Of a DNA stretch of 38,324 bases, positions 1 through 8,565 are shown piece by piece. The translations under genes and the position numbers were made by a program. The notes under the pieces were generated by a model, which saw nothing but the letters and a program-made list of their open reading frames with translations, was not told the origin of the DNA and ran no database searches. Each line of letters starts with the position of its first letter. The first letter of the stretch is position 1. Source of the stretch: CAWAPS01 sp963783945 (GTDB taxonomy: Bacteria > Actinomycetota > Acidimicrobiia > Acidimicrobiales > Palsa-688); the NCBI GenBank assembly GCA_963783945.1, contig CAWAPS010000023.1, positions 1 through 38,324 of the forward strand, read 5' to 3'.

Positions 1-5
1 CCGCT

Positions 6-32
6 CGAGACCTGCCTGAGTGGTAGGTCTCG
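6..32. repeat. Perfectly paired hairpin in front of the IS256 transposase
   Basis: Arms at 6-16 and 22-32 (CGAGACCTGCC and GGTAGGTCTCG) pair over 11 positions with one G-U wobble around the 5-base loop TGAGT. It sits about 40 bases before the transposase start. It could block read-through transcription from outside the element or be part of the terminal repeat. There is no T run behind it, so it is not a classical terminator. Confidence 0.5.
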
Positions 33-74
33 GGTGTCCGTCCAAGACAACCCGAGAGCAAGGGGACCACCATC

Positions 75-1364
75 ATGAAGGACTATCAGACGAGCGAGCT
101 GGACGCGGCGATCCCGCTGCCGGCGAGTGTGAGCGTGGCTATGGCCGATATCGCCGCCACGATGAGAGAAGGGCTGTTGGCGATGGCTGTCGGCGCCGGC
201 CTGTCGGTGATGCAGACCTTGATGGACGAGTCGGTGACCGCGATCTGCGGCGCGAAGGGCAAGCACCAGCCCGACCGCGAGGCCGTGCGTCACGGGACTG
301 AGGATGGATCGGTGACCCTCGGCGGTCGGAGGGTGAGCGTGCGCCGGCCCCGGGTCCGGGCCAGCGATGGCAGCGGCGAGATCCCGGTACCGGCCTATGA
401 GTTGTTCAACTCGACCGAGCTGTTGGGTGAGATGGCCATGGGCCGGATGTTGTCGAAACTGTCAACTCGACGCTACTCCGCAGGTCTAGAACCGGTCGGG
501 GCCGAAGTTGACAAGGTGGCGTCATCGACGTCGAAGTCGGCGGTGAGCCGCCGGTTCGTGACCGCAACGGAGACCGCGCTCGCCGACCTGCTCGGCGCGG
601 GCCTCTCCGATCTGGACCTCGTCGCGCTCATGGTCGACGGAGTGCACTTCGGCGAGCATCTCTGCGTCGTCGCCATGGGAATCGGTATCGACGGGACTAA
701 GCACCCTCTGGCCGTGGTCGAGGGCTCGACCGAGAACACCACCTTGGTCGGCGACCTTCTGGTCGGCCTGCGCGACCGGGGACTCGACGTGACCCGGCCC
801 ATCCTGGCGGTCATCGACGGCGCCAAAGCGCTTGCGGCCGCCGTGCGAGCCGTGTTCGACCATCCGATCATCGCTCGCTGCCAACTGCACAAAGTCCGCA
901 ACGTCAAGGCAAAACTGCCTAAGGGCCTGGCCGACACGGTGGCCTCGAAGATGCACGCCGCTTACCGCCTCGACTCCGCGCTGACCGCCCAAGCTGCGCT
1001 GGAGGACCTGGCCCGCCAGCTCGAGCGGTCCCACCCCGGGGCCGCCGGGTCGCTTCGCGAGGGACTCGAAGAAACCCTCACCGTCATGCGCCTCGGGGTG
1101 CCGCCCACCCTGGCTCGCACGCTGCGCTCGACCAACCCCATCGAGTCGATGATCGAGATCTGCAGAGACCACGCCTCGAACGTGAAACGCTGGCGCGACG
1201 GACAGATGACCTTGCGGTGGTGCGCTGCGGGGATGCTCGAAGCCGCCAAACAGTTCCGCAAGGTCAACGGGTTCTTGCACTTGCCCGCCCTGAGCCGAGC
1301 CCTCGACGCCGAAGTCGCAAAGACGACCGTCACACCCACCGAATACGATCAACACGTGGCCTGA
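75..1364 (+). CDS. IS256-family (mutator-type) transposase
   Basis: This is a full-length 429-aa DDE transposase that would catalyse cut-and-paste or circle-mediated movement of the surrounding element. Catalytic residues are visible as D188 in LMVDGVHFG, D248 in AVIDGAKAL and E357 in STNPIESM. The C269-x2-H272 motif (CQLHKVRN), typical of the family, follows the second Asp. The ATG at 75 is preceded by AAGGGG about 11 bases upstream, and length and N-terminus match the family. No frameshift or stop interrupts it, unlike most genes to its right, so it is probably a recent arrival. The long minus-strand frames inside it are shadows. Confidence 0.95.
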   Translation: MKDYQTSELDAAIPLPASVSVAMADIAATMREGLLAMAVGAGLSVMQTLMDESVTAICGAKGKHQPDREAVRHGTEDGSVTLGGRRVSVRRPRVRASDGSGEIPVPAYELFNSTELLGEMAMGRMLSKLSTRRYSAGLEPVGAEVDKVASSTSKSAVSRRFVTATETALADLLGAGLSDLDLVALMVDGVHFGEHLCVVAMGIGIDGTKHPLAVVEGSTENTTLVGDLLVGLRDRGLDVTRPILAVIDGAKALAAAVRAVFDHPIIARCQLHKVRNVKAKLPKGLADTVASKMHAAYRLDSALTAQAALEDLARQLERSHPGAAGSLREGLEETLTVMRLGVPPTLARTLRSTNPIESMIEICRDHASNVKRWRDGQMTLRWCAAGMLEAAKQFRKVNGFLHLPALSRALDAEVAKTTVTPTEYDQHVA

Positions 1365-1426
1365 TCGGCCACCGGACCGTCACCGAAGTTCCACGGAACT
1401 CGGGACATCCTCCCGTGCGTCACTGA

Positions 1427-1657
1427 ACTTCGTTTGCAGGCATTCGAAGCGTACTAGGTGCCTATCCGATCGGACCGGAGTCCTATCGGGAAGGCTCGGA
1501 AGTCTGGATCGCCGCCCTGGAGGAAGGCAAACTTTCGGTGCTGATGGCAGGTCCGTTCGGTCGGGCGAGCGAGATGATCGCCGGGGTCATGGCCGAGATG
1601 AACTTGGCCAGGCGACTGGATACTTATCTGCACTTCCACGACAGATATTCGGAATGA
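1427..1657 (+). pseudogene. 5'-truncated tail of an unidentified protein next to the IS256 element
   Basis: An open frame with no start codon context runs from just after a TGA at 1424 to the TGA at 1655. It encodes about 76 residues with natural-looking composition, including YPIGPESYREG, LSVLMAGPFG and a C-terminal LHFHDRYSE. I do not recognise the family. Its 5' part is missing exactly where the IS256 element ends, so I infer that the insertion or a linked deletion removed it. A minus-strand frame over the same bases is the shadow. Confidence 0.45.
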
Positions 1658-1689
1658 CTCATGATCACCACGATGACGGACGGCCGCTC

Positions 1690-2438
1690 ATGTCGTTCGA
1701 TGCGGTGGCGGAACATTACGAGCGAGGACGACCGGGATATCCAGACGATCTCATCGAGGATGTACTCGCCCTCGCTGGCTTAAACCAGCCGAGAATCCTT
1801 GAGATCGGCGCTGGCGCTGGTCTCGGCGACGAGGCTGTTCGCCAGTAGAGGTTTAGAGATCGTAGCGATAGAGCCCAGTCGGTCAATGGCGAACATCGGT
1901 ATCCGAATCCTTGCAGGCGTTCCGAGGGTATCCTTCTACGTTTCTACATTCGAGGCTTGGCCTGTTCAGCCGTCGGCATTCGATCTAGTGATCTCAGCGC
2001 AAGCCTGGCATTGGGTTAATCCAGGCATAGGTTATGCAAAGGCGAAGAAAGTCCTACGTCTTCGGGGGCCTTAGCGGTGTGGTGGAGCCTGCCGTATTGG
2101 GAGGACTCCGTACTGCGGAAGGCGACCTCGGTCTCGAGGATCTCTGCCCAGAGTTCCTGGCTACCTGCTTCTGGTCACCAGCGTTCACTGGAAAGGCAGT
2201 CCAACCCGACGAGAACCGCCTCGCAGAATCCTTCGGGGAGGTCATCGAACGTCGCTACCTCTGGTCGATCGACTGCACTGCCTTCCAATACGTGGAGCTT
2301 CTGCGCTCGCTTCCTGAACTCGGCGCGCTCCCCACTGAGCGACAAAGCCGACTGTTTACCCAGATTGGCGCTGTCGTACAAGCAGCCGGCGGGACCCTCC
2401 CATGCGCCTACGAATCTCGGCTCTACGTTGCCCGTTGA
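1690..2438 (+). pseudogene. Class I SAM-dependent methyltransferase, broken by frameshifts
   Basis: Three successive frames reconstruct one methyltransferase. The N-terminus (MSFDAVAEHYERGRPGYP) and SAM-binding motif I (ILEIGAGAG) are in the first frame. Motif I breaks off near 1830, and the second frame continues with an acidic post-motif strand (IVAIEPS) and the motif IV region (FDLVISAQAWHWVNP). After a shift near 2070 the rest runs in another frame to the stop at 2438. Related proteins methylate small molecules, and no substrate can be read here. At least two indels separate the frames, so as written it is not functional. The start at 1690 was chosen because homology-like sequence begins there; an earlier ATG at 1654 is possible. 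Confidence 0.75.
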
Positions 2439-2526
2439 CCTGGTGAGTGCACCTGTCCAACGGTGAGGAGGAGATCCGCCAGAACTCGATAGAAGCCGGG
2501 CTCATTCGGTACGACGATCAGGGACT

Positions 2527-3063
2527 GTGAATCTGACGGTGGACGATGACGACCTCCCAGCTTGGGTCGAGCTTCTGGCAGACGCGATCCGGGCGAAGCG
2601 CGCCTACTGGCACTTGGTCTTGAGTGGTCAAGCGGCCCTGCCAGCAATCCGAACGGGTCTCCGACATTACAGCGCTGACGTGAGGATGTACTGCGCCAAG
2701 GCGCTCGATCACCTGGTCGATGACGATTCCTTTCCCGACCTCATCGCCATGCTGGAGGATTCGGACGCACGGGTGCGTAAGGATGCCTTGCACGCCCTGG
2801 CGTGTGACCGATGCAAGGCAAACACTTGTCGGCCAGACAAGAGCGAGGTCCTGCCACGGGCGATCCGACTGCTTCGGAGCGATTCCTCGAAGCACGTGCG
2901 CAGCGTTGCCGCTGAGGCGGTCGGACGCTGGGTGCGTGACGACGCCACGGCGGCGAGCGCCCTCACCGACGCCCGTGACACGGACCCGGAGCCGTCTGTT
3001 CGGAAGAAGGCTGGCTGGTACGCGCCAGGGGGCACGATCTACCTGAAGACACGATCGACCTGA
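2527..3063 (+). CDS. HEAT-repeat protein
   Basis: This is a 178-aa protein made of short helical repeats of HEAT type. Examples are the segment around DVRMYCAKALDHLVDD, the segment around DARVRKDALHALACD and the segment around HVRSVAAEAVGRWVRDD, spaced about 30-45 residues apart with the conserved V-R-x-A core. Such proteins act as protein- or nucleic-acid-binding scaffolds, and no catalytic residues are evident. The GTG at 2527 is the first start in the frame. The gene is intact although both neighbours are broken. A C-x2-C near the middle (CDRCKANTC) might bind a metal or be incidental. Confidence 0.75.
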   Translation: MNLTVDDDDLPAWVELLADAIRAKRAYWHLVLSGQAALPAIRTGLRHYSADVRMYCAKALDHLVDDDSFPDLIAMLEDSDARVRKDALHALACDRCKANTCRPDKSEVLPRAIRLLRSDSSKHVRSVAAEAVGRWVRDDATAASALTDARDTDPEPSVRKKAGWYAPGGTIYLKTRST

Positions 3064-3284
3064 AGGCCCCGCCCGCCATTCAGAGTGATCACCGAGACCA
3101 TCCAAGCTCTACAGGTCAAGTATCTGAACCTTGACAACTTGGGTGGTGCGCCACAGGGCAGCCGCCGAAAGAAACCCACGACCCGGGAGTAGGCAGGACA
3201 TATGGATGCCCCCGTGCACTTCTGTCACATCGCCCGTACCATGAACCACCCTGGTGTTGGGATACCGATCAGGGTTTCAGTGCT
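3064..3284. other. Intergenic, nothing recognised
   Basis: Between the HEAT-repeat gene and the oxidase-like pseudogene I see no coding frame with family resemblance, no hairpin followed by a T run and no promoter I would defend. Confidence 0.5.
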
Positions 3285-3715
3285 TCACACGCTGGCCACC
3301 GCGACCATCTGTTTGGGGTGCAGCTCGATCACCGATCGGTCCCGGTCCGGCCACCGATCCAGCGGGCTGCCAACGTGGTCGACGTAGCGGCGCCGGATGA
3401 GGGCTGTCCACGTCCGATCCGGGTCCGGGCTGATCGACCGCGTCTGCGATGACGCGAACCTGTTGGTTAGGCCGCTCGCCGTCACGCCTTAAACGGTCTT
3501 CGCTGTCGATAACCAAGCCGCAGCGGGGATTCTCGATGCATCGCCGCACGTGCGGTCGAGTCGAATAGCTGGTCACATAGAAGCGGCCGTCCTGCCATAT
3601 GAACCAGACCGGTGTGACGTGTGGGTAGCCGTCCCTGTCGAGGGTGGCCAAGTGTGCGACGAGATCGCGTCTGCAACAGAAGGTCGATCTCCACGCCGGT
3701 CAGCTTTCTCGGCAT
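3285..3715 (-). pseudogene. Pyridoxamine 5'-phosphate oxidase-like flavin or F420 enzyme, frameshifted
   Basis: Reading from 3715 downward, the N-terminus MPRKLTGVEIDLLLQT is followed in a second frame by the family core (ATLDRDGYPHVTPVWFIWQ, then FYVTSYSTRPHVRR and PRCGLVIDSEDR). The end (RTWTALIRRRYV and RDRSVIELHP, finishing VAVASV) lies in a third frame. The order matches the split-barrel FMN/F420-binding proteins of the PNPOx superfamily found in many actinobacteria, which reduce or oxidise small substrates. At least two indels break it. The real length would be about 140 residues, normal for the group. Confidence 0.7.
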
Positions 3716-3858
3716 CGTGCCATTCTGCTCGATGTGCTGGCGGAGATTCCGATCGGGAGCGATGTTCGGCCCTGATGGCGGGGGTGGACACTCGGGCGGG
3801 TGGCGGGTTCGGCTTTCGGTTGCCGGGGCGGCTGGGGGCGCGGCAGTAGCTTTGCTGG

Positions 3859-4326
3859 GTGGGCATATCACCGTTCGTCTCTGAGTTGCGGTCCATGGTG
3901 GGGAATCACCTGCTGGTCCTTCCGTCGGTGGCGGTGCTTCCTTGGGACTCCGACGGACGGCTGCTTCTCGTCCGCCAAGCCGACAGCGGCCAGTGGGCCA
4001 CCATCGGAGGAGCGGTAGAGCCTGACGAGGCGCCGCAGTCGGCGGCGCTGCGAGAGGCAGCCGAGGAAGCTGGGGTGGTCGTGGAGTTGACGAGCATCCG
4101 TGCCGTGCTGGGCGGTCCGGGCTTCCGGGTGCGATATCCCGACGGTGACCAGACTTCTTACGTGTCATCGGTCTTCGACGCCCGTGTGACGTCGGGAACC
4201 CCACATCCAGATGGTGAGGAGATACTCGATGTTGCCTGGTTCACCCAGAGGATCTCGCGCTTGTCGACCTGCACCCAGTGGGAGCATCAGTTCTCCAAGG
4301 CGTCGGAGTCCTGCCCTCGTCGGCAG
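3859..4326 (+). pseudogene. Nudix hydrolase domain, first half of a broken Nudix-kinase gene
   Basis: The GTG at 3859 opens a frame with a complete Nudix box, G-x5-E-x7-R-E-x2-E-E-x-G (from GGAVEPDEAP to REAAEEAGV). Nudix enzymes hydrolyse nucleoside diphosphates linked to another moiety using the box glutamates and a metal. Near 4245 the frame breaks: restoring one C in ACCCAGAGG gives WFTPEDLALVDLHPVG, the usual Nudix C-terminus. In that corrected frame there is no stop, and the reading continues straight into the P-loop kinase that follows. I infer a single two-domain gene hit by a one-base deletion, but an internal kinase start cannot be excluded. Confidence 0.75.
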
Positions 4327-4904
4327 GGTCGAAGGATCAGAGCGTTCGGCCCAAGCCCGGGCGGCCGATCTTGGTGCTGGTAACCGGTCTGCAAGCGTCT
4401 GGAAAATCGACGCTGGCAGCCATGGCCGGTGATCACCTGGGGGCGGCCGTTTTGGGCTGGGATTGGGTCATGGCCGGCCTGCGGCTGTCACCCCACAGCC
4501 GGCCGATGATCGATGATTCGTGGTCGGACATGGTTTGCCGGGAGGTGGGCTGGACCTTGGTCTGGCAGCTTGCGACCTCGGAGTTGCGGCGGGGACGTTC
4601 GGTGGTCCTCGATGGTGTGGCCCGCCCAGAGCAGATACGCCGAACCCGGCAGCTGGCCGCAGAGGAGGCCGCAGACTGCGTGATCGTGCACACCCGCTGC
4701 GATAACGAGCCTATACAGAGAATCCGGATCGAGACCCGCCGACGAGGCATCCCCGGTTGGTAGGAACTGGACTGGGATCACGTCGCTGGGTCCAGGCAGC
4801 ACTGGCAGCAGCCGTCCGATGTTGATCTGGACCTGGACAGCACCGGGCCGATCGACCGCACTCGGCAGCTCCTGTTCGCCCGGCTCGGACCGCCCCGATG
4901 GTAA
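4327..4904 (+). pseudogene. P-loop kinase domain (AAA_33/zeta-toxin type) with an in-frame amber stop
   Basis: The frame that carries the Nudix C-terminus continues into ILVLVTGLQASGKST, a Walker A motif, and then through a small-kinase-like fold with SVVLDGVARPEQIRRT and IRIETRRRGIPGW. A TAG stop at 4761 interrupts it. Beyond the stop the same frame continues for 46 more residues with plausible sequence (ELDWDHV, then IDRTRQLLFARLG) to a TAA at 4902. Members of this superfamily phosphorylate nucleosides, sugars or antibiotics, and the substrate cannot be read from sequence. The amber codon probably replaces a Tyr or Trp codon. Fusion to the preceding Nudix domain is an inference from the absence of any stop between them. 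Confidence 0.7.
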
Positions 4905-5014
4905 CTCTTCGCCTGGGCTCGAGGTCCTGACCGGAGATCAACCCTGGGCCGACCCCGGATCGCAGTCCCGGGCTCTGGGTCCTTTGGGAACATCGGTGAG
5001 GCAGGATTGAGGGC

Positions 5015-5797
5015 GTGGGTGTCGATGGATGGCCGCCGTCGGTTGACTATTGGCAGCCCAGCCGTGTTCGACCGGTGGTGGCGTCCCTACCGCACGGTGG
5101 GATGGAGTTCCCTGAAACAGAGCGTCAGCGGACTTCTGGTGTCTCCCGACGAGCTGTGGACCGACTTGGCCACCCCGCAGCTATACGAGTTTCTTCCCGG
5201 TCTGGGCATCGCCGCGGTGGTGAACCGGCTCAGCCGATTCGTGGCCGATCCGAACCGAGAGCTTCGACCTCCCCTCCACGGGGACTTCTGGCGAGCAGCC
5301 GTACCCTCGACCAATACGCGCGGCAAGGCCATCTACGAGCGGCCGCTCAGCGACAAAGACGTGGCCCGCCGGATCGCCCTCGCCCATGGCCCTACCACCG
5401 GGGCCTGGACCGTCTTCTCTACCCGTGGACAAACGGGGTGACCTCGGTCCTGCTTGGTCGATCTGCACAGCTTCGGTGATGCCGCTCGGAGCCGACGTGA
5501 TCATCGGCGACGGAAATGGCACGACCGCCAAACCGGAGGTCGTGGACCTGGTGCAGGCTTGCTTTGAGGACCGCAGATTCAGAGGTGGCCCGCAATCTCC
5601 GGTTCACCGGCGGCTGGATCGTCCGAAGGTTCGCCAATGCGCCCGTCTGTGGACGCGGTCCAACTTGAACTCCACCAGAACACCTATCTGACCGGCAGCC
5701 CCCAACCCGTCACCGACCCGGAGAAGTTCAAGGACACACAGCAGCGACTGATTGACGTTTTCGCCCAACTCGCCGACACCTACGCCGGCCAGTCTTG
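5015..5797 (+). pseudogene. N-formylglutamate amidohydrolase-like protein, multiply frameshifted
   Basis: The pieces assemble in order over several frames. PVVASLPHGGMEFP is the entry motif with the metal-binding His. It is followed by SPDELWTDLATPQL, VVNRLSRFVADPNR and GKAIYERPLSD, then PYHRGLDRLL, DLHSFGDAA (second His), GADVIIGDGNGTTA, and finally FTGGWIVRRFANA and LELHQNTYLTG ending at TGA 5795. Family enzymes hydrolyse N-formylglutamate, or related N-acyl amides, with a bound metal. At least three indels break the gene. About 260 residues after repair is the normal family size. The GTG at 5015 fits the N-terminus best. Confidence 0.8.
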
Positions 5798-6063
5798 ACC
5801 CTCTTCGGGCCTGCGGGCTTCGCTGCCGACTTGTACCCACAGGCGCTAGGAGAGCGAAGGGCGCTGGCGACGGAAGCGACGGGATCCAGCGCCAGGATCC
5901 CCCGAGGCGAACGCCGTCCCAGAATGCGCCGCCAAGGTGCACCGGGCTGCCCATCGGCCTGGTGGTGGGGAACAACGGCCCTAGGGCTGCGCTATCCGAC
6001 CTGGCGGGCTGAGGTTCGAAGGCTTTGTGGCCTGTACAGCGGTAGGCCGGTCATGATGACTCT

Positions 6064-7120
6064 GTGACCGAGCTCGCATCCGTGATCAGGCGGGAGTTAG
6101 ACCGCTGGGGATTCCCTGAGGTGGAGCGGCTGCTGTACGGGACCGGCGACCCCGAAGTTATCGCCGAGGTCATCTCCGACTTCTGTTTCGATCATTTCGG
6201 GTCGCGCCCAAGGGGGGTGCTGTTCTACCGGTCTTCTGTCGGCAGTGTCGTCGGTCTGAGCTTGGAGAACGGTGAGGTGGTGGTGTTGAAGGTCTTCCAA
6301 GCCCGCTGGCAGGCCTCGTTCTTGGAGTCGGTGCAAGCGGTACAGAAGACGCTGACCGCTCAGGGATTTCCCTGCCCAGAACCGCTCCTATCCCCAACCC
6401 CACTGTCGGGCGGGACGGCGGCCTTGGTGACCGCCGAGACCTTGCTGGCTGATCCCGGACTGCGACCGCTCTCCGGTGACCAGGACCGAGGGGCATCGGC
6501 GCGTGGCCTGGCCACCCAGATCGCTACCTGCCAGACAGGCCAGTTGCCAGCCCTGGCCTTGCACCCCCTGGCCAGCTCAGCCGATCATCTGTATCCCGAG
6601 CCGCACTCACCGCTATTTGACTTCGAGGCAACATCGGCAGGGGCGGAATGGATCGACAGAATCGCGCAGCGGGCAAAAGAAGCGAGAGACTCCGATCAGG
6701 CCGGCACGGTCGTGGCCCACATGGACTGGTCCGCCCGCAACGTGCGAGTCCGAGCGCGGTCAGATAGTCGCCGTCTACGACTGGGACAGTGTCGCCTTAG
6801 CTGCAGAATCCACGGCTATCGGCCAAGCAGCCATCACCTGGTCGGTCACCAGCGAACCGGGAGGCTCACGCTTCCCCGATACAAGAGAGGTGGCCAGGTT
6901 CATCCGTGACTACGAGCGCGCCGCCGGCTGGACGCTCTCAGGCACTCAGTGGAGGGCCGCTGGCGGATCAGCGGCCTGGCTGCTCGCCTATACCGCTCGC
7001 TGTGAACACGCCCTGCACACCACCGGGAGAGCCCGCCCCGACCAAACCGGCGCAACCGTGCGGCTGCAGGCTGAAGGTGAACAACTACTGGCCCTCAGTC
7101 CCCTCGACGCTCCCGCCTGA
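6064..7120 (+). pseudogene. Aminoglycoside-phosphotransferase-like (APH) kinase, one frameshift
   Basis: The N-terminal lobe (GVLFYRSSVGSVVGLS, then EVVVLKVF with the ATP-contacting Lys) and the catalytic loop VVAHMDWSARNV are in the frame opened by the GTG at 6064. The metal-binding loop VYDWDSVAL and the C-terminal helical region (FIRDYERAAGW and the rest, to the TGA at 7118) are in the next frame. The shift lies between about 6740 and 6765. Repaired length is about 350 residues, normal for APH-fold kinases of small molecules. Substrate is unknown. Apart from the single indel everything needed for catalysis seems present, so this is a good candidate for re-sequencing. Confidence 0.8.
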
Positions 7121-7386
7121 CCCGGTATCAAGCGAAAGACGCCGATTCCAGGGCGGCTGCGATGCGAGAGCAAGAGGCCCCTGACCGAACGGGAGATCAA
7201 ACAATCACTGAGTCACTCCCGCGCCAGTGAGGCCTGGCGGGTATGAACTTGCAGCGTCCGAGTCTTTCCAATCGCCCCCGGGTAGAGGCTGACGGCGGGG
7301 GCGGTATGTGGTCCCGGCGCCTCGGAGGACTCTCCGCGCCCAACGGTCCGCGTCCCAGTGGAGGGAGGACTGCCACCCTTGGAGGG

Positions 7387-7686
7387 GTGAGTGAACCCCG
7401 GCCATGGCTGATCCGCCCGGTGATCAGGGTCGTGGTCGGGGTCGGAGTGCTCGTGGTGTTCTTGATCGGCGTCGTGTTCGACGCGGGAGGCACCAACGGG
7501 ACCAAACAAGCAGAGCTTGGAACCACGGTCCTAGGCGGCGTCATCGTCGGGGGTGCGTTACTCCTTGCACAGCTAGCGATGTCTCGTGATGCCGACAGAC
7601 GGGAATCTCAGAGGGAAACTCAGCTAGCCATGTCCGCCAGCCAAGAACCGATCCCGGCGGCGGACACGCGCCCCCCGACCTGGTAA
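7387..7686 (+). CDS. Small membrane protein of unknown function
   Basis: Starting from GTG 7387 this gives 99 residues with two hydrophobic segments. The first is VVVGVGVLVVFLIGVVF and the second is TTVLGGVIVGGALLLAQLA; a charged tail rich in R, E and Q follows. I do not recognise the family. The frame is open back to 7243, but that part is Gly- and Arg-rich with no obvious function, so the start is uncertain. It precedes the next hypothetical gene by 80 bases in the same direction. Confidence 0.45.
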   Translation: MSEPRPWLIRPVIRVVVGVGVLVVFLIGVVFDAGGTNGTKQAELGTTVLGGVIVGGALLLAQLAMSRDADRRESQRETQLAMSASQEPIPAADTRPPTW

Positions 7687-7766
7687 TCCCTTCCCAGGAG
7701 AGAGAACCAACCGAGACCGTCGTGACGGCAGAGGATCGGCTGGCACAGTTCCGCGAGGAGGTCGTT

Positions 7767-8156
7767 GTGACGACCCAACACCAGCCAAGTTCCTTCCGAG
7801 TCGAGTACGAGAACACGATCCGCGACACGTCTCGCGTCGACGCTCTACAGGTGCGGCTCCGAGTGTTCCGCGACGGGAAGTACTTCCAGTTCGTGACCGT
7901 GCCGGTTCCAGCCCCAGAGCTTCGGGGTTGGATCGGTGCTGACGCAGAGGTAACCCAGGGCCAACTCTGGGCAGCCGTCGCGCAGGCAGCGTGCCCCCTC
8001 ATCGAGGATGCCGCCCGCCGAGGAGAGATCCCGCTGGCAAATCCGACCATGGCGTATGAGGTGTACGCGAACGTTCAGACGGCCGTCCAAAAAGCACGCT
8101 ACGGCAGAATCGAAGAGATCGCCGCAGGAGATACCGTCTGCGAGTTCGGAATCTAA
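7767..8156 (+). CDS. Hypothetical protein, 129 aa
   Basis: The GTG at 7767 is preceded by GAGGAGG five bases away, a strong ribosome binding site, and is preferred over the GTG at 7722, which lacks one. The protein is soluble and mixed alpha/beta in appearance, with alternating strands in SFRVEYENT, VRLRVFRDGKYFQFVTVPV and a helical C-terminal half around GQLWAAVAQAACPLIEDAA. No catalytic motif is evident and I do not recognise the family. It is one of the few intact genes in the first 11 kb. Confidence 0.6.
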   Translation: MTTQHQPSSFRVEYENTIRDTSRVDALQVRLRVFRDGKYFQFVTVPVPAPELRGWIGADAEVTQGQLWAAVAQAACPLIEDAARRGEIPLANPTMAYEVYANVQTAVQKARYGRIEEIAAGDTVCEFGI

Positions 8157-8293
8157 GGCAACGATCCGCGAACCGACCCTTGGCGACTACCCCCTAGTTG
8201 GCTTGACCCCTAGCTATCTAGAAGACTCTCGGCACCGGCACCGCTATAAAGGCGGCTCCTGGCCCGTCCCCGCCCGGCTGAAGACTGTCGTCA

Positions 8294-8520
8294 TGCCCAA
8301 CCAGGTGAGCACACGGTCAAACAAACAGGACGTCACTGGCACCATCACGGCGGAGGAGTCCTGGCGTCGCCAGGGTGAGCGGGTTCCAGAACGAGCCGTA
8401 GGCGAGATCCCGGCGGCTCACGAGAAGAGATCGAAGCCCACAGTCTTCCGGTCCCGCTCCGAATCCGGCGGCCCGTTTTCAGAGCATCCCGGTGGTCTGC
8501 CGGTCGAAGTCATACCGTGA
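8294..8520 (+). CDS. Possible small ORF coupled to the AhpD-like gene
   Basis: A 75-codon frame from the ATG at 8294 ends at TGA 8518, which overlaps the GTG start of the AhpD-like gene in GTGA, the coupling seen elsewhere in this window. Composition is charged and low in hydrophobics (KQDVTGTITAEESWRRQG). No family or convincing ribosome binding site is visible, so it may be chance. Confidence 0.25.
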
Positions 8521-8565
8521 GCGGAGTGCGCTTCGACCCATACGTAAACGGCCCCCAGTACTACC

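Larger units (their letters stand above)
1..1426 (+). mobile_element. IS256-family insertion sequence, outer ends unresolved
   Basis: One complete IS256-type transposase gene fills this stretch. The left end lies at or before position 1. The right end is placed somewhere in the roughly 60 bases after the transposase stop, because at 1427 a frame belonging to a different, 5'-truncated gene begins. I compared the first 75 bases with the reverse complement of 1365-1440 and found no convincing terminal inverted repeat, so both borders and any 8-9 bp target duplication are open. Confidence 0.55.

Noticed and set aside
522..1355. 277-codon minus-strand frame inside the IS256 transposase
   Set aside because: It is the codon-bias shadow of the intact plus-strand transposase, which has all catalytic motifs.
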